From positions 1-29,215 of the IMG/VR virus record IMGVR_UViG_3300005099_000038: 29,215 nt of DNA. One strand, given 5' to 3'. The DNA is from a virus. A model generated the notes under the pieces. It was given only the letters and a program-made list of their open reading frames with translations. It did no database searches and was not told the origin of the DNA. The stretch's first letter is position 1. Every line of letters begins with the position of its first letter. Position numbers and translations under genes: made by a program. Of this stretch, positions 22,079 through 28,357 are shown in pieces.

Positions 22079-22696
22079 TTACCAGAAGACCCATCTCTTG
22101 GTCTCCCATTCCTTCATTCTTATTCCTATCCGATAAATCTTCCTACTATAATTATAATTTATGTCGCAATCAGTCCTATATTGCCTACACTTACCCTTCA
22201 CATGCCAAACACATATTCTTCTTGGATGCTTCAAACATTGATGATAGCCCTGCTTCCAAGAACAGCAATTCTTAGTCTCCTTTAAAACCTTCCAGCAGGA
22301 ACGGTTATAACATTGATAAGTAATAAAGAGCTTTTTGCATTTATTAATCTTATGATATTTATGAAGAATGTAAGCCTGAGCCAAAAAATAATCAAAACTA
22401 TCCTTCGTCTTCCAGTTAGGAAATAACCTTGAAAGTTCTTTATCCCAGAAATAAGGAGTTATCTGAGCATAACCAAGACTGCCCCAACCATCAAGAGAAG
22501 TTCTCCACCTGCAACCGCTTTCAACTCTTAATTGAGCAACAGAAAACCAATAAGGATAGTCTATGCCAAAGAACCACTCATGAGCCTTCCTTACCTTCCC
22601 TACAAATCTCTCACAATCTCCAGCTATACTAAGACAAGGCAAAAATAAGGGCAGAACCAATAAGCAAGATGAAATAATAATCCTTTTTATCCTCAT
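22079..22696 (-). CDS. Exported lytic transglycosylase (SLT-type endolysin)
   Basis: This 205-residue protein has an N-terminal signal sequence (MRIKRIIISSCLLVLPLFLP, cleavage likely after SIAG). An SLT-like lysozyme fold follows, with catalytic Glu59 in LRVESGC and GSLGYAQITPYFW (72-84) as the substrate-binding motif. It would cut the glycan strands of peptidoglycan during lysis. The C-terminal half is unusually rich in Cys (about ten, for example CKKLFITYQCYNRSC and CCSWKQGYHQC), suggesting disulfide stabilisation outside the cytoplasm. The gene overlaps the holin-like gene by 68 bases. Because it has its own export signal, lysis may depend on a pinholin-like or Sec-released mechanism. Confidence 0.75.
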   Translation of the reverse strand: MRIKRIIISSCLLVLPLFLPCLSIAGDCERFVGKVRKAHEWFFGIDYPYWFSVAQLRVESGCRWRTSLDGWGSLGYAQITPYFWDKELSRLFPNWKTKDSFDYFLAQAYILHKYHKINKCKKLFITYQCYNRSCWKVLKETKNCCSWKQGYHQCLKHPRRICVWHVKGKCRQYRTDCDINYNYSRKIYRIGIRMKEWETKRWVFW

Positions 22697-22898
22697 TTGT
22701 CCACTCTATCCTTCCAAGTCTTATTCTCCTAAATAGGTAGGAGAGGAAATACCACCAGACTACTAAAAAAGTCTTTTTTATGATTACTTGGCACGGAGCT
22801 GTAAAGTCAAAAACCCAACCTGTCAAAAATAGAACCAAACAAATTACAATTAACACTATAGACAAAGACCATTGTTTTAGATAATTCCCTACTGACAT
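22629..22898 (-). CDS. Holin-like membrane protein
   Basis: This 89-residue protein has three hydrophobic segments: about 12-30 (SLSIVLIVICLVLFLTGWV), 42-56 (KTFLVVWWYFLSYLF) and 74-88 (YYFILLIGSALIFAL). Charged loops separate them (RRIRLGRIEWTNEDKKD). Size and topology match a class I holin, which forms the lesion in the inner membrane that times lysis. It starts after GGAGG and sits between the o-spanin and endolysin genes, overlapping both. The call rests on topology and context, as holins share little sequence. Confidence 0.6.
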   Translation of the reverse strand: MSVGNYLKQWSLSIVLIVICLVLFLTGWVFDFTAPCQVIIKKTFLVVWWYFLSYLFRRIRLGRIEWTNEDKKDYYFILLIGSALIFALS

Positions 22899-23134
22899 AC
22901 TTTTATTGCCTCCCTCAACATCTCATTTTCTTTCTCAAGTTTAAGATAATTATTTAAAATAATTTGCAGTTTCTCTGGATAAGTTGCATTCTCAGGAATA
23001 GGTTGTAGATTGGCTCTCGGAACTTCAGGAATCTTACATTTTACATAAATAGGCTTTTCTACATATTCAACTCGTGGTCTTACAAAGCCACATCCAACCA
23101 AAAATAGAATTAAAATCAAAAATAAAAACCTCAT
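22889..23134 (-). CDS. o-spanin (Rz1-like outer-membrane lipoprotein)
   Basis: This 81-residue protein has a classic lipoprotein signal: MRFLFLILILFLVGCGF, with the LVGC lipobox ending at Cys15. A Pro-rich middle (CKIPEVPRANLQPIPENATY) and a C-terminal helix follow. It starts with an ATGA overlap with the i-spanin gene. Rz1-type lipoproteins sit in the inner leaflet of the outer membrane and join the i-spanin to fuse both membranes in the last step of lysis. The motif VEKPIYVKC is shared with the i-spanin partner (IEKPIYIPAKDC). Confidence 0.7.
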   Translation of the reverse strand: MRFLFLILILFLVGCGFVRPRVEYVEKPIYVKCKIPEVPRANLQPIPENATYPEKLQIILNNYLKLEKENEMLREAIKVCQ

Positions 23135-23511
23135 TTTCTCTTTTCCTTTTGTATTTTTATAAACTCATCAATCATGATTGCCATCTTTTGGCAGTCTTTA
23201 GCAGGAATATAGATAGGCTTCTCTATTATCTTCGGGATTTCAATTACTTTAGGAGGCTGATTCGCTTTCTTGAGAAGCTCACTAATCTTCTTTTCATATC
23301 TTTCCTGTTGAACTTTCATATATTCCGCCAATTCCGCATTAGCTTTCTGACAAGCCTGAAGCTGTTTTTCTAAATGGAAAACTCTTTGCTTCATTTGCAT
23401 GTTATCTTTGCGAAGATGATTGAAGTAGAAAAGAAAAGACACGATTGCCACGCCAACCAGACCACAAAGAAGCCACTTATAAATATCTTTATACAATAAG
23501 AACTGCCACAT
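23131..23511 (-). CDS. i-spanin (Rz-like inner-membrane coiled-coil protein)
   Basis: This 126-residue protein has one N-terminal membrane anchor (about 13-30, WLLCGLVGVAIVSFLFYF). A periplasmic coiled coil follows (about 34-85, RVFHLEKQLQACQKANAELA and onward), then a short C-terminal region with IEKPIYIPAKDC. This is the standard layout of Rz-type spanins. The next gene, overlapping by ATGA, encodes the matching lipoprotein. Together they indicate a host with an outer membrane. Confidence 0.7.
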   Translation of the reverse strand: MWQFLLYKDIYKWLLCGLVGVAIVSFLFYFNHLRKDNMQMKQRVFHLEKQLQACQKANAELAEYMKVQQERYEKKISELLKKANQPPKVIEIPKIIEKPIYIPAKDCQKMAIMIDEFIKIQKEKRK

Positions 23512-23516
23512 TGTAA

Positions 23517-24044
23517 CTAAGCCACATATCTCAGCATATACATTATTTTAACAGTCTTCCCATTTTCAAGCGTAATAGGGCTATCAAGAACTGTTCTGTC
23601 TATGCAATGTATGTAATCAGTAGAAGTTCCACAACAATATAATCCTACTTCCCTTATTGTTACATCTGAACCAGTGTTATTTGTAAAGCTTCTATAAGCT
23701 GAAAGTTCTATTTTTTCACTATCACAAGTAGCAGAGTTTATAGTAACTGCTGAACAATCTAAATCCAGTTTACTTTCTAAAGCATAATCAGAGCATTTAT
23801 CGACAGCAGTAGAACCAGAGCCTATAACGATTCCATAGCTATTATTATTTTCTCCAGCATTTATTGCAAAAGTAGAATCATCATCATACCCACTATGCAT
23901 TCCTCCATCTACTTTTTTTACACTAACAGCCCTTTGCCCCCAATGTCTTTCTAACAACTGAAAGAATTGTTTTAATAAAGTGTTTGCTTTCTGCCTATAA
24001 ACTTTTCCATCCTTCTCAATTATAATCTCAATTGACAAACTCAT
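23517..24044 (-). CDS. Virion structural protein (fibre or decoration-like)
   Basis: This 175-residue protein overlaps the previous gene by 17 bases. The N-terminus (SLSIEIIIEKDGKVYRQKAN) leads to a beta-rich core with GIVIGSGSTAV, DYALESKLDLDCSAVTI, then ELSAYRSFTNNTGSDVTIRE and VGLYCCGTS. It ends LDSPITLENGKTVKIMYMLRY. The 'GsGsTaV...DyaL', 'R.ftNntg...v.EvGLy' and 'pi.l..G.t..v.Y.ir' segments are familiar from small phage fibre or neck proteins. Its architecture is similar to that of the 161-residue protein at 18806-19291. It lies between decoration-like genes and the lysis cassette. Confidence 0.5.
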   Translation of the reverse strand: MSLSIEIIIEKDGKVYRQKANTLLKQFFQLLERHWGQRAVSVKKVDGGMHSGYDDDSTFAINAGENNNSYGIVIGSGSTAVDKCSDYALESKLDLDCSAVTINSATCDSEKIELSAYRSFTNNTGSDVTIREVGLYCCGTSTDYIHCIDRTVLDSPITLENGKTVKIMYMLRYVA

Positions 24045-24333
24045 AACTAACCTCCACTGTCAGATTCTCCGAAAACTTGTTAACATCCTGTAAATTTATA
24101 TCATATCCACAACTTATAGCTTCACCAAACATCTGCACTTCCTTTTCTGCCTCTGAAACACACACCCTTAAACTATTTACCATTCTGTTATGAAATCTAT
24201 ATAATTGATAAACTTCTTTCTCAAGATAATTCAAGTAAGCTTCTATCCTTCTTATCCAATCTACATCTTCCTTATCAACAGCAACTTTTCTTCCAGTAGA
24301 AGATTCATACAATACAAGTTTTCTCTCACCCAT
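24028..24333 (-). CDS. Hypothetical helical protein
   Basis: This 101-residue protein starts LVLYESSTGRKVAV and has a central amphipathic helix (DWIRRIEAYLNYLEKEVYQL). Two cysteines lie in the second half. No signal, membrane segment or known domain is visible. It starts about eleven bases after the preceding stop with only a weak GAGGGA upstream and overlaps the following fibre-like gene. By context it is a virion or assembly protein. Confidence 0.5.
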   Translation of the reverse strand: MGERKLVLYESSTGRKVAVDKEDVDWIRRIEAYLNYLEKEVYQLYRFHNRMVNSLRVCVSEAEKEVQMFGEAISCGYDINLQDVNKFSENLTVEVSYEFVN

Positions 24334-24343
24334 CTTAAGTCCC

Positions 24344-24859
24344 TCATGCCAACTCTATTGGGTCATCAATTTCTACATCAATTGTGGTATCGGAAATAGC
24401 AACTCCTAACTTTTGGGCTATATATCCAGCAGTATTTGGAGGAGTATCAGAAACTCCGCCAGGAGTAGTTGCAGATAAGAAGTAATATTTCCCTGGAGTT
24501 AGCCCAGTCAACTGTGTATTGTGTCCATCGAAATGAACAGTAACATTGTTTCCTGCCGTTGCACTATCTAAGACATAACCGTGAGCAGGCTTGTTGCCTG
24601 AAGCATCAGCTTTTCTAACTTTTGTAGTTCCACTATCATCAAAAATATTTACAAAATCTCCAGCACTTAAATCTTCATAAGCAGGAAGAGCAATTGTATC
24701 TTCTCCCATACCAGCAGGCAATACAGAACTGTCAAGCTTTCCATCAGAACCGAGAGCTACAATCTTACCTGCATCACTTGAACCAGTGCTTTGAACAGTT
24801 GCCTCTTTTTCCTTAATCCTTCCAGTAGTTCTGTCGAAGCTTAAATATTTATCTGCCAT
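24344..24859 (-). CDS. Head fibre/decoration-type protein
   Basis: This 171-residue protein has AAGGAGGTG before the ATG. After an N-terminal region with AGKIVALGSDGKLDSSVLPA comes a compact beta domain (LSAGDFVNIFDDSGTTKVRK, GYVLDSATAGNNVTVHFDG, TGLTPGKYYFLSATTPGGVS, YIAQKLGVAISDTTIDVEID). This 'GkivaL..DGkld.s.lp', 'aGD.Vni', 'G.yyfLs..pG' pattern is typical of phage head-fibre or decoration domains displayed on the capsid surface. The next gene downstream of the coat, at 24874-25368, has a related C-terminal part (QRLGRV...IDLDEPI against QKLGVA...VEIDDPI). Confidence 0.55.
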   Translation of the reverse strand: MADKYLSFDRTTGRIKEKEATVQSTGSSDAGKIVALGSDGKLDSSVLPAGMGEDTIALPAYEDLSAGDFVNIFDDSGTTKVRKADASGNKPAHGYVLDSATAGNNVTVHFDGHNTQLTGLTPGKYYFLSATTPGGVSDTPPNTAGYIAQKLGVAISDTTIDVEIDDPIELA

Positions 24860-24873
24860 TTTTCTTCACCTCC

Positions 24874-25368
24874 TTAAGAGATTATTATTGGTTCATCTAA
24901 ATCTATCAAAATCTCATTATTTTTCAAAACTCTTCCTAATCTTTGAATAAACACCGCTTCATTATCAATACTTTGAACCATAGTTCCACTTTTACCCAAA
25001 TAAATAGGTTTAGAAACATCAAAATTAAATGAAGTATCCTCACATCTCCCAAAAGTTAACACTCTTACTGAGCCTCCTGGGTCAGCAGAATTCAGAGATA
25101 ACCCTAATATTTTCTCAACATCGCCGAGACTATCACAACTCGCATAATACAAATAGCCATCATTGCCAAGTTTCACTATCTTATGAGAACCTATAGTCTC
25201 TCCCGCTATTTTCTCTACAATAACTTTTTCACTACTAACGAGAGTATAAGGAATGACACCTTGAACAGTTGTCTTTAGAACCTTTGGACTTTCAATGACT
25301 GTCTTCAGAGTCTCACATTTCTCGACGGAAACTTTCAATTTACCTTCTTCCGTTATGATAACCCTCAT
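24874..25368 (-). CDS. Decoration-type structural protein, related to the next gene
   Basis: This 164-residue protein overlaps the upstream gene by four bases (ATGA), with AGAGGTG upstream. The N-terminal ~50 residues are Val/Lys/Thr-rich strands. The remainder (GETIGSHKIVKLGNDGYLYY, SVRVLTFGRCEDTSF, KPIYLGKSGTMVQS, FIQRLGRVLKNNEILIDLDE) resembles a small beta-barrel decoration domain and ends like its 171-residue neighbour. The likely location is the capsid surface or head fibre. An exact 14-bp motif copy ends 43 bases before this start codon. Confidence 0.5.
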   Translation of the reverse strand: MRVIITEEGKLKVSVEKCETLKTVIESPKVLKTTVQGVIPYTLVSSEKVIVEKIAGETIGSHKIVKLGNDGYLYYASCDSLGDVEKILGLSLNSADPGGSVRVLTFGRCEDTSFNFDVSKPIYLGKSGTMVQSIDNEAVFIQRLGRVLKNNEILIDLDEPIIIS

Positions 25369-25775
25369 TTACTCACCTCTGGGTCAACCACAATTTTCCC
25401 TTCTAAAACTCTGAAAGCGATTTCATCATTATAAACCTTAATATCATAAACATAAACACCTTGAGTTCCTTCTGAAACACTTGAAATTCGCACATTATCA
25501 GCAGATTTTGGATAAGGAGTAATATTTGAGGTCTCGCTCGGAGACAATTTAGCTTCTATAACTCCATTTGAAGGGTCTTTTATAGAACAATTAAAAACAG
25601 CTGTAGCAACACTATCATCATAATTCGCTTTCATCATCCCTTTAACCGAATAACCAGTTAAATCTATAGGGTTGCCATCTTCATCAGTTATCTGAATAAG
25701 AATATCCCAACTTTCTCCCTGTTTTGCCAATATATCTGTAGTCCCGTCCGAATTCACAAAAAATTTTAAAGGCAT
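25365..25775 (-). CDS. BppU-like Ig-fold structural protein
   Basis: This 136-residue protein starts after GAGGATAG. It reads AKQGESWDILIQITDEDGNP then IDLTGYSVKGMMKAN, with a later GVIEAKLSPSETSN and YVYDIKV...GKIVVDPEVSK. This is the pattern of N-terminal domains in BppU-like phage baseplate or fibre proteins ('qGd.w.l.i.i.d.dG.piDLtG.sv...'), an Ig-like beta fold used to attach other virion parts. It contains the 14-bp motif at 25412-25425 (encoding EIAF). Confidence 0.6.
   Translation of the reverse strand: MPLKFFVNSDGTTDILAKQGESWDILIQITDEDGNPIDLTGYSVKGMMKANYDDSVATAVFNCSIKDPSNGVIEAKLSPSETSNITPYPKSADNVRISSVSEGTQGVYVYDIKVYNDEIAFRVLEGKIVVDPEVSK
25412..25425 (-). repeat. Dispersed 14-bp near-palindrome, copy 6 (exact)
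   Basis: An exact reverse-orientation copy inside the BppU-like gene (E-I-A-F), 43 bases before the next start codon. Confidence 0.8.
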
Positions 25776-25787
25776 ACTATCCTCTGA

Positions 25788-25964
25788 TTATTTTTTCTCT
25801 TCCTTAGCCTCTACAACAGCTCCTTTATCTTTAGCTAACTTGCTATAATATTTCTTCTCCTCATCAGGAGTAAGCAGGACAATATCAGGGTCGTTTCTTA
25901 AATTCTCATTCCATACAAAAATAGCTCCAGTTTTTTTATTTTTGCAAAGTCTTCTTTTTGCCAT
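25788..25964 (-). CDS. Small hypothetical protein after the coat gene
   Basis: This 58-residue protein starts at an ATG preceded by GAGGAGGTGAAA. It begins MAKRRLCKNKKTGAIFVWNE, continues with PDIVLLTPDEEKKYYSK and ends in a Lys/Glu-rich tail. It is the first gene after the terminator that follows the major coat protein, and a 14-bp motif copy lies 22 bases before its start. A very small head-completion or assembly protein is possible. No family recognised, but the ribosome binding site and close fit with its neighbours support a real gene. Confidence 0.6.
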   Translation of the reverse strand: MAKRRLCKNKKTGAIFVWNENLRNDPDIVLLTPDEEKKYYSKLAKDKGAVVEAKEEKK

Positions 25965-25986
25965 CTTTTCACCTCCTCAAGATTTT

Positions 25987-26000
25987 TGAAATCGCTTTCA
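25987..26000 (+). repeat. Dispersed 14-bp near-palindrome, copy 7 (exact, intergenic)
   Basis: An exact copy directly behind the T-run of the coat terminator and 22 bases before the start of the 58-residue gene. It is the only fully non-coding copy and thus the clearest sign of a DNA- or RNA-level role. Confidence 0.85.
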
Positions 26001-26030
26001 AAAACAAAAAGGGAGGGACAAAGCCCTCCC
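26001..26030 (-). terminator. Rho-independent terminator after the major coat protein
   Basis: On the minus strand GGGAGGG-CTTTGT-CCCTCCC (26030-26011) forms a perfect 7-bp GC-rich stem followed by TTTTTGTTTT (26010-26001). It lies ten bases after the coat stop codon. Partial read-through would give high coat expression and lower levels of everything downstream. Confidence 0.85.
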
Positions 26031-26039
26031 TAACTTTCA

Positions 26040-26984
26040 TTAGCCAACTTTAGCATAAAGAACACCAAAGGCTTTAGGATTGATTACATCAAAGTCATAA
26101 ACAATTAATCCTTTCATAGCTTCAGCAAAAGTATTATGAGGACGATACCTCTCTGTCTTAGTAATTTGAGCTACATAAACGAGAGAAGATTTTCTGCCAA
26201 ATGGGATATAGAAAGCATTATCAGTATCGTCTTTATAGAGCAAGTTGGAGATATAAATATTGAATCTGTCAAGCATCTTACCACTAAAGCCACCACGAAG
26301 GATGAAGCTTTCTCCAGTTCCAGCAACACTTGCATTCCTTAAATCAGATTTATTAATTAATCCCATAATAATAGGAGGAAGAACAATCCATCTATCGTCA
26401 TCAGGAACATTTTGCTCATCAAGAACAGAACCACAATCCACAATATAATCAAGAACATTATCCTTAGTAAGAGTTACTGGAGAGCCAGCAGTTCCAAGAT
26501 TATAAGCTCCAGTTTTTGCTCCAGCAGAAGTTCCCTGATTTGCACTATCAGCTTTAGTATAGATAGTAGAGAAGACTTCAGTATCAATAGTAATTTTTAT
26601 CTGCTGAGAGGCATCATCGGCAAGTTTATCAAGCCAAGATAAATCGCTTTCTTTAATATCAATATCATCCATTGCAAAGTTGAAATACTTCGCACGATTG
26701 ATAGTAAATTCAATGGCTGGGCTCTCGGGATATTCTAAATCTAAAGTGCCTCCCTTCTTATAATCCTTAATAGTTACATTTGGAAGAGTTCTAATAACAA
26801 CTCTATCTCCAACATTTTTAATCTCGCCAACATAATCAGTAGTGGCTATGTTGGCAATAGTAGATTTAGCATAAAATTTTTCTAAAAGTTTACCTGAAAA
26901 TAGAATAGGTATATGTGCGTTGCCTGGAGACCCAGGCCCTCCATATCCATAATCAGGATAGCCACTTTCTCTTGGAACAGGCAT
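26040..26984 (-). CDS. Major capsid protein (P22 coat / HK97-fold type)
   Basis: This 314-residue protein has AAAGGAGGTG before the ATG. It begins with a flexible Pro/Gly-rich N-terminus (MPVPRESGYPDYGYGGPGSP). Features typical of the P22-coat-like family follow: FSGKLLEKFYAKSTIANIAT, then VGDRVVIRTLPNVTIKDYKK, NFAMDDIDIKESD and a long helix with IKITIDTEVFSTIY. The C-terminal half has DRWIVLPPIIMGLI, GFSGKMLDRFNIYISNLL and FAEAMKGLIVYDFDVINP. It forms the capsid shell. Position after the scaffold and before a terminator matches the usual head gene order. Confidence 0.8.
   Translation of the reverse strand: MPVPRESGYPDYGYGGPGSPGNAHIPILFSGKLLEKFYAKSTIANIATTDYVGEIKNVGDRVVIRTLPNVTIKDYKKGGTLDLEYPESPAIEFTINRAKYFNFAMDDIDIKESDLSWLDKLADDASQQIKITIDTEVFSTIYTKADSANQGTSAGAKTGAYNLGTAGSPVTLTKDNVLDYIVDCGSVLDEQNVPDDDRWIVLPPIIMGLINKSDLRNASVAGTGESFILRGGFSGKMLDRFNIYISNLLYKDDTDNAFYIPFGRKSSLVYVAQITKTERYRPHNTFAEAMKGLIVYDFDVINPKAFGVLYAKVG
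26640..26650 (+). repeat. Partial motif copy (11-bp core)
   Basis: AAATCGCTTTC matches the core of the dispersed motif without the outermost arm bases. It is inside the coat gene (K-E-S-D-L region). It may be a degenerate site or chance. Confidence 0.3.
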
Positions 26985-27013
26985 AGTTTTTCACCTCCTT
27001 TATATAAAATTTT

Positions 27014-27955
27014 TTATTTTCCAAGTAAAACACGCCCTTCAACGAGGGCGTTTATAATTTCTTTTTCCATCTTTTCTCTTTGCTCTGGAGAAATTTTCCC
27101 CAGAGCACATAAACGATAAAACTCATTAATTTCACTTTCCTTAAAAATCTTTTTAGCTCCCTCACGCACGGAAGAAGAAGTCTTCCTATGCGGAGGAGCT
27201 ACATTCTTGGTTGCAGGAGCAGGCTTTTTCTCAACAGGTTCACTATCATTATTCCTCTGCTGAGCAAGGTAACGCTTAAAAAATTTAGCCACAGCAGGAG
27301 CATTTCCCTGCTCATAAGCAGAAAGCATCAATTGATGTCTGGTAAGCCCAGTATCTCCTTCCTCCTCCTGCAACCAAGCAAGAAAATCAGGGTCAGTATT
27401 AAGCTCTCTCCACTCAGGAACTAAAGAAGTAAGTTGGGCATAAAACTGCTGTTCAGTTACATTCTTGGATAAATCTCCAAGTTCTTTCTCCACTTTTGAA
27501 AGAACTTTCTTTTGCAATATCCTCTCTATTGCTCTATAAATTTCTGGATAATCCTCTTTAAATTTTTTAATCTCCTCGTCTTCCTCCTCCACTTGAGGAG
27601 CTTGAGGAGTTTCAGACTGTTGCTTTTGCATTGACACAACTCTTTCAAGCAACTCTAACCTTCTATAAAGTTCCTCTTTCTCTCTTCTTAATTGTTTAAT
27701 CTCTTTATGAAGACGAGGAACTTCTTTATCATATTTTCCTTTCAAAACACGATATTTATGCTCCCAGTCCTCTTGCTCAGGAGGCTGTTCGCTGGGTTGT
27801 TGAACAGTCTCTCCTGAGACTACTTCCTGCTCCTGAGGAGCAGGCTCTTGAGGCTGTTCAACCTCTTGTCCTTCTAAATCAACATAAGCCTGAGCGTCAT
27901 CCTGAGGTCTTTCAACTTTTACCTCAGGAGCGTCTTGCACTTGTTGTCCCATCAT
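27014..27955 (-). CDS. Scaffolding protein
   Basis: This 313-residue protein has AGGAGGTGAG before tandem ATGs. The N-terminal ~70 residues are acidic, Gln/Pro/Glu-rich and probably disordered (QAYVDLEGQEVEQPQEPAPQ). A long coiled coil follows (about 70-120, LHKEIKQLRREKEELYRRLE), then an acidic helical middle. The C-terminus is basic (HRKTSSSVREGAKKIFKESE), of the kind that contacts the coat in P22-like scaffolds. It is directly upstream of the coat gene. Two strong stem-loops lie near its 3' end. Confidence 0.75.
   Translation of the reverse strand: MMGQQVQDAPEVKVERPQDDAQAYVDLEGQEVEQPQEPAPQEQEVVSGETVQQPSEQPPEQEDWEHKYRVLKGKYDKEVPRLHKEIKQLRREKEELYRRLELLERVVSMQKQQSETPQAPQVEEEDEEIKKFKEDYPEIYRAIERILQKKVLSKVEKELGDLSKNVTEQQFYAQLTSLVPEWRELNTDPDFLAWLQEEEGDTGLTRHQLMLSAYEQGNAPAVAKFFKRYLAQQRNNDSEPVEKKPAPATKNVAPPHRKTSSSVREGAKKIFKESEINEFYRLCALGKISPEQREKMEKEIINALVEGRVLLGK
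27032..27051 (-). other. Stem-loop at the end of the scaffold gene
   Basis: ACGCCCT (27032-27038) pairs perfectly with AGGGCGT (27045-27051) around a 6-base loop. On the minus strand it is followed by GTTTTAC, a short T-run. It lies within the last codons of the scaffold, upstream of the coat gene. It may act as a weak attenuator or an RNA-stability hairpin. Confidence 0.4.
27081..27107. other. Near-perfect 27-bp palindrome in the scaffold gene
   Basis: TGCTCTGG (27081-27088) pairs with CCAGAGCA (27100-27107). Further pairing inside gives about 12 of 13 matched positions per arm. It encodes ALGKISPEQR, so it is coding, but the pairing is stronger than chance suggests. It lies 30 bases from the other scaffold hairpin. 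Confidence 0.35.
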
Positions 27956-27967
27956 CTCACCTCCTAA

Positions 27968-28357
27968 TTACTTCATTACTATAGAAATTATAAATCTGGC
28001 TAAATGGAAAAATATGGAAAAAATAACTGCAAATATAATAACTTCTGATTTCTTCACGCACTTATCACGAAGGTCATCATATTCCTCTTGCCATTTAGAA
28101 TTCAGACTTTCCAACTTCTTCCCAAAACTTGCTACAGTTTCTTTAATTTCATTCAGAGCTTCAAATAAATATTTCTCACCACTTCTAAGCTCAGTCAAAA
28201 GCTCTATTCTCTCTCCATTAACCTTCTTCATTTCCTCAACCCTCCTATCAATCTGAAGAAATTTGTCAGACAAATTACCTACCTCCCAAGATAAATGCTC
28301 AAGTTTTTTCTCTATAGCGTAAACTTTTTCTTCAAGAGCTTCCAACTTTTCCTTCAT
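27968..28357 (-). CDS. Coiled-coil protein with C-terminal membrane anchor
   Basis: This 129-residue protein overlaps the upstream gene by four bases (ATGA) after GGGAGGAAAGG. Residues 1-100 form a continuous coiled coil (EKLEALEEKVYAIEKKLEHL and onward). Residues 106-129 are a single hydrophobic segment (VIIFAVIFSIFFHLARFIIS). The tail-anchored layout is odd for a gene between portal and scaffold. It might tether procapsid assembly to the membrane or act as an accessory lysis or injection factor; neither is shown. No family recognised. Confidence 0.6.
   Translation of the reverse strand: MKEKLEALEEKVYAIEKKLEHLSWEVGNLSDKFLQIDRRVEEMKKVNGERIELLTELRSGEKYLFEALNEIKETVASFGKKLESLNSKWQEEYDDLRDKCVKKSEVIIFAVIFSIFFHLARFIISIVMK

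Noticed and set aside
31-26000. CRISPR array or parS sites as explanation for the 14-bp motif
   Set aside because: The copies are kilobases apart with no regular spacing, and the arms are in the order TGAAA...TTTCA, the reverse of the parS palindrome (TTTCA...TGAAA).
31-26000. Motif as a conserved peptide
   Set aside because: The coding copies are read in three phases giving different peptides, and one copy is intergenic.
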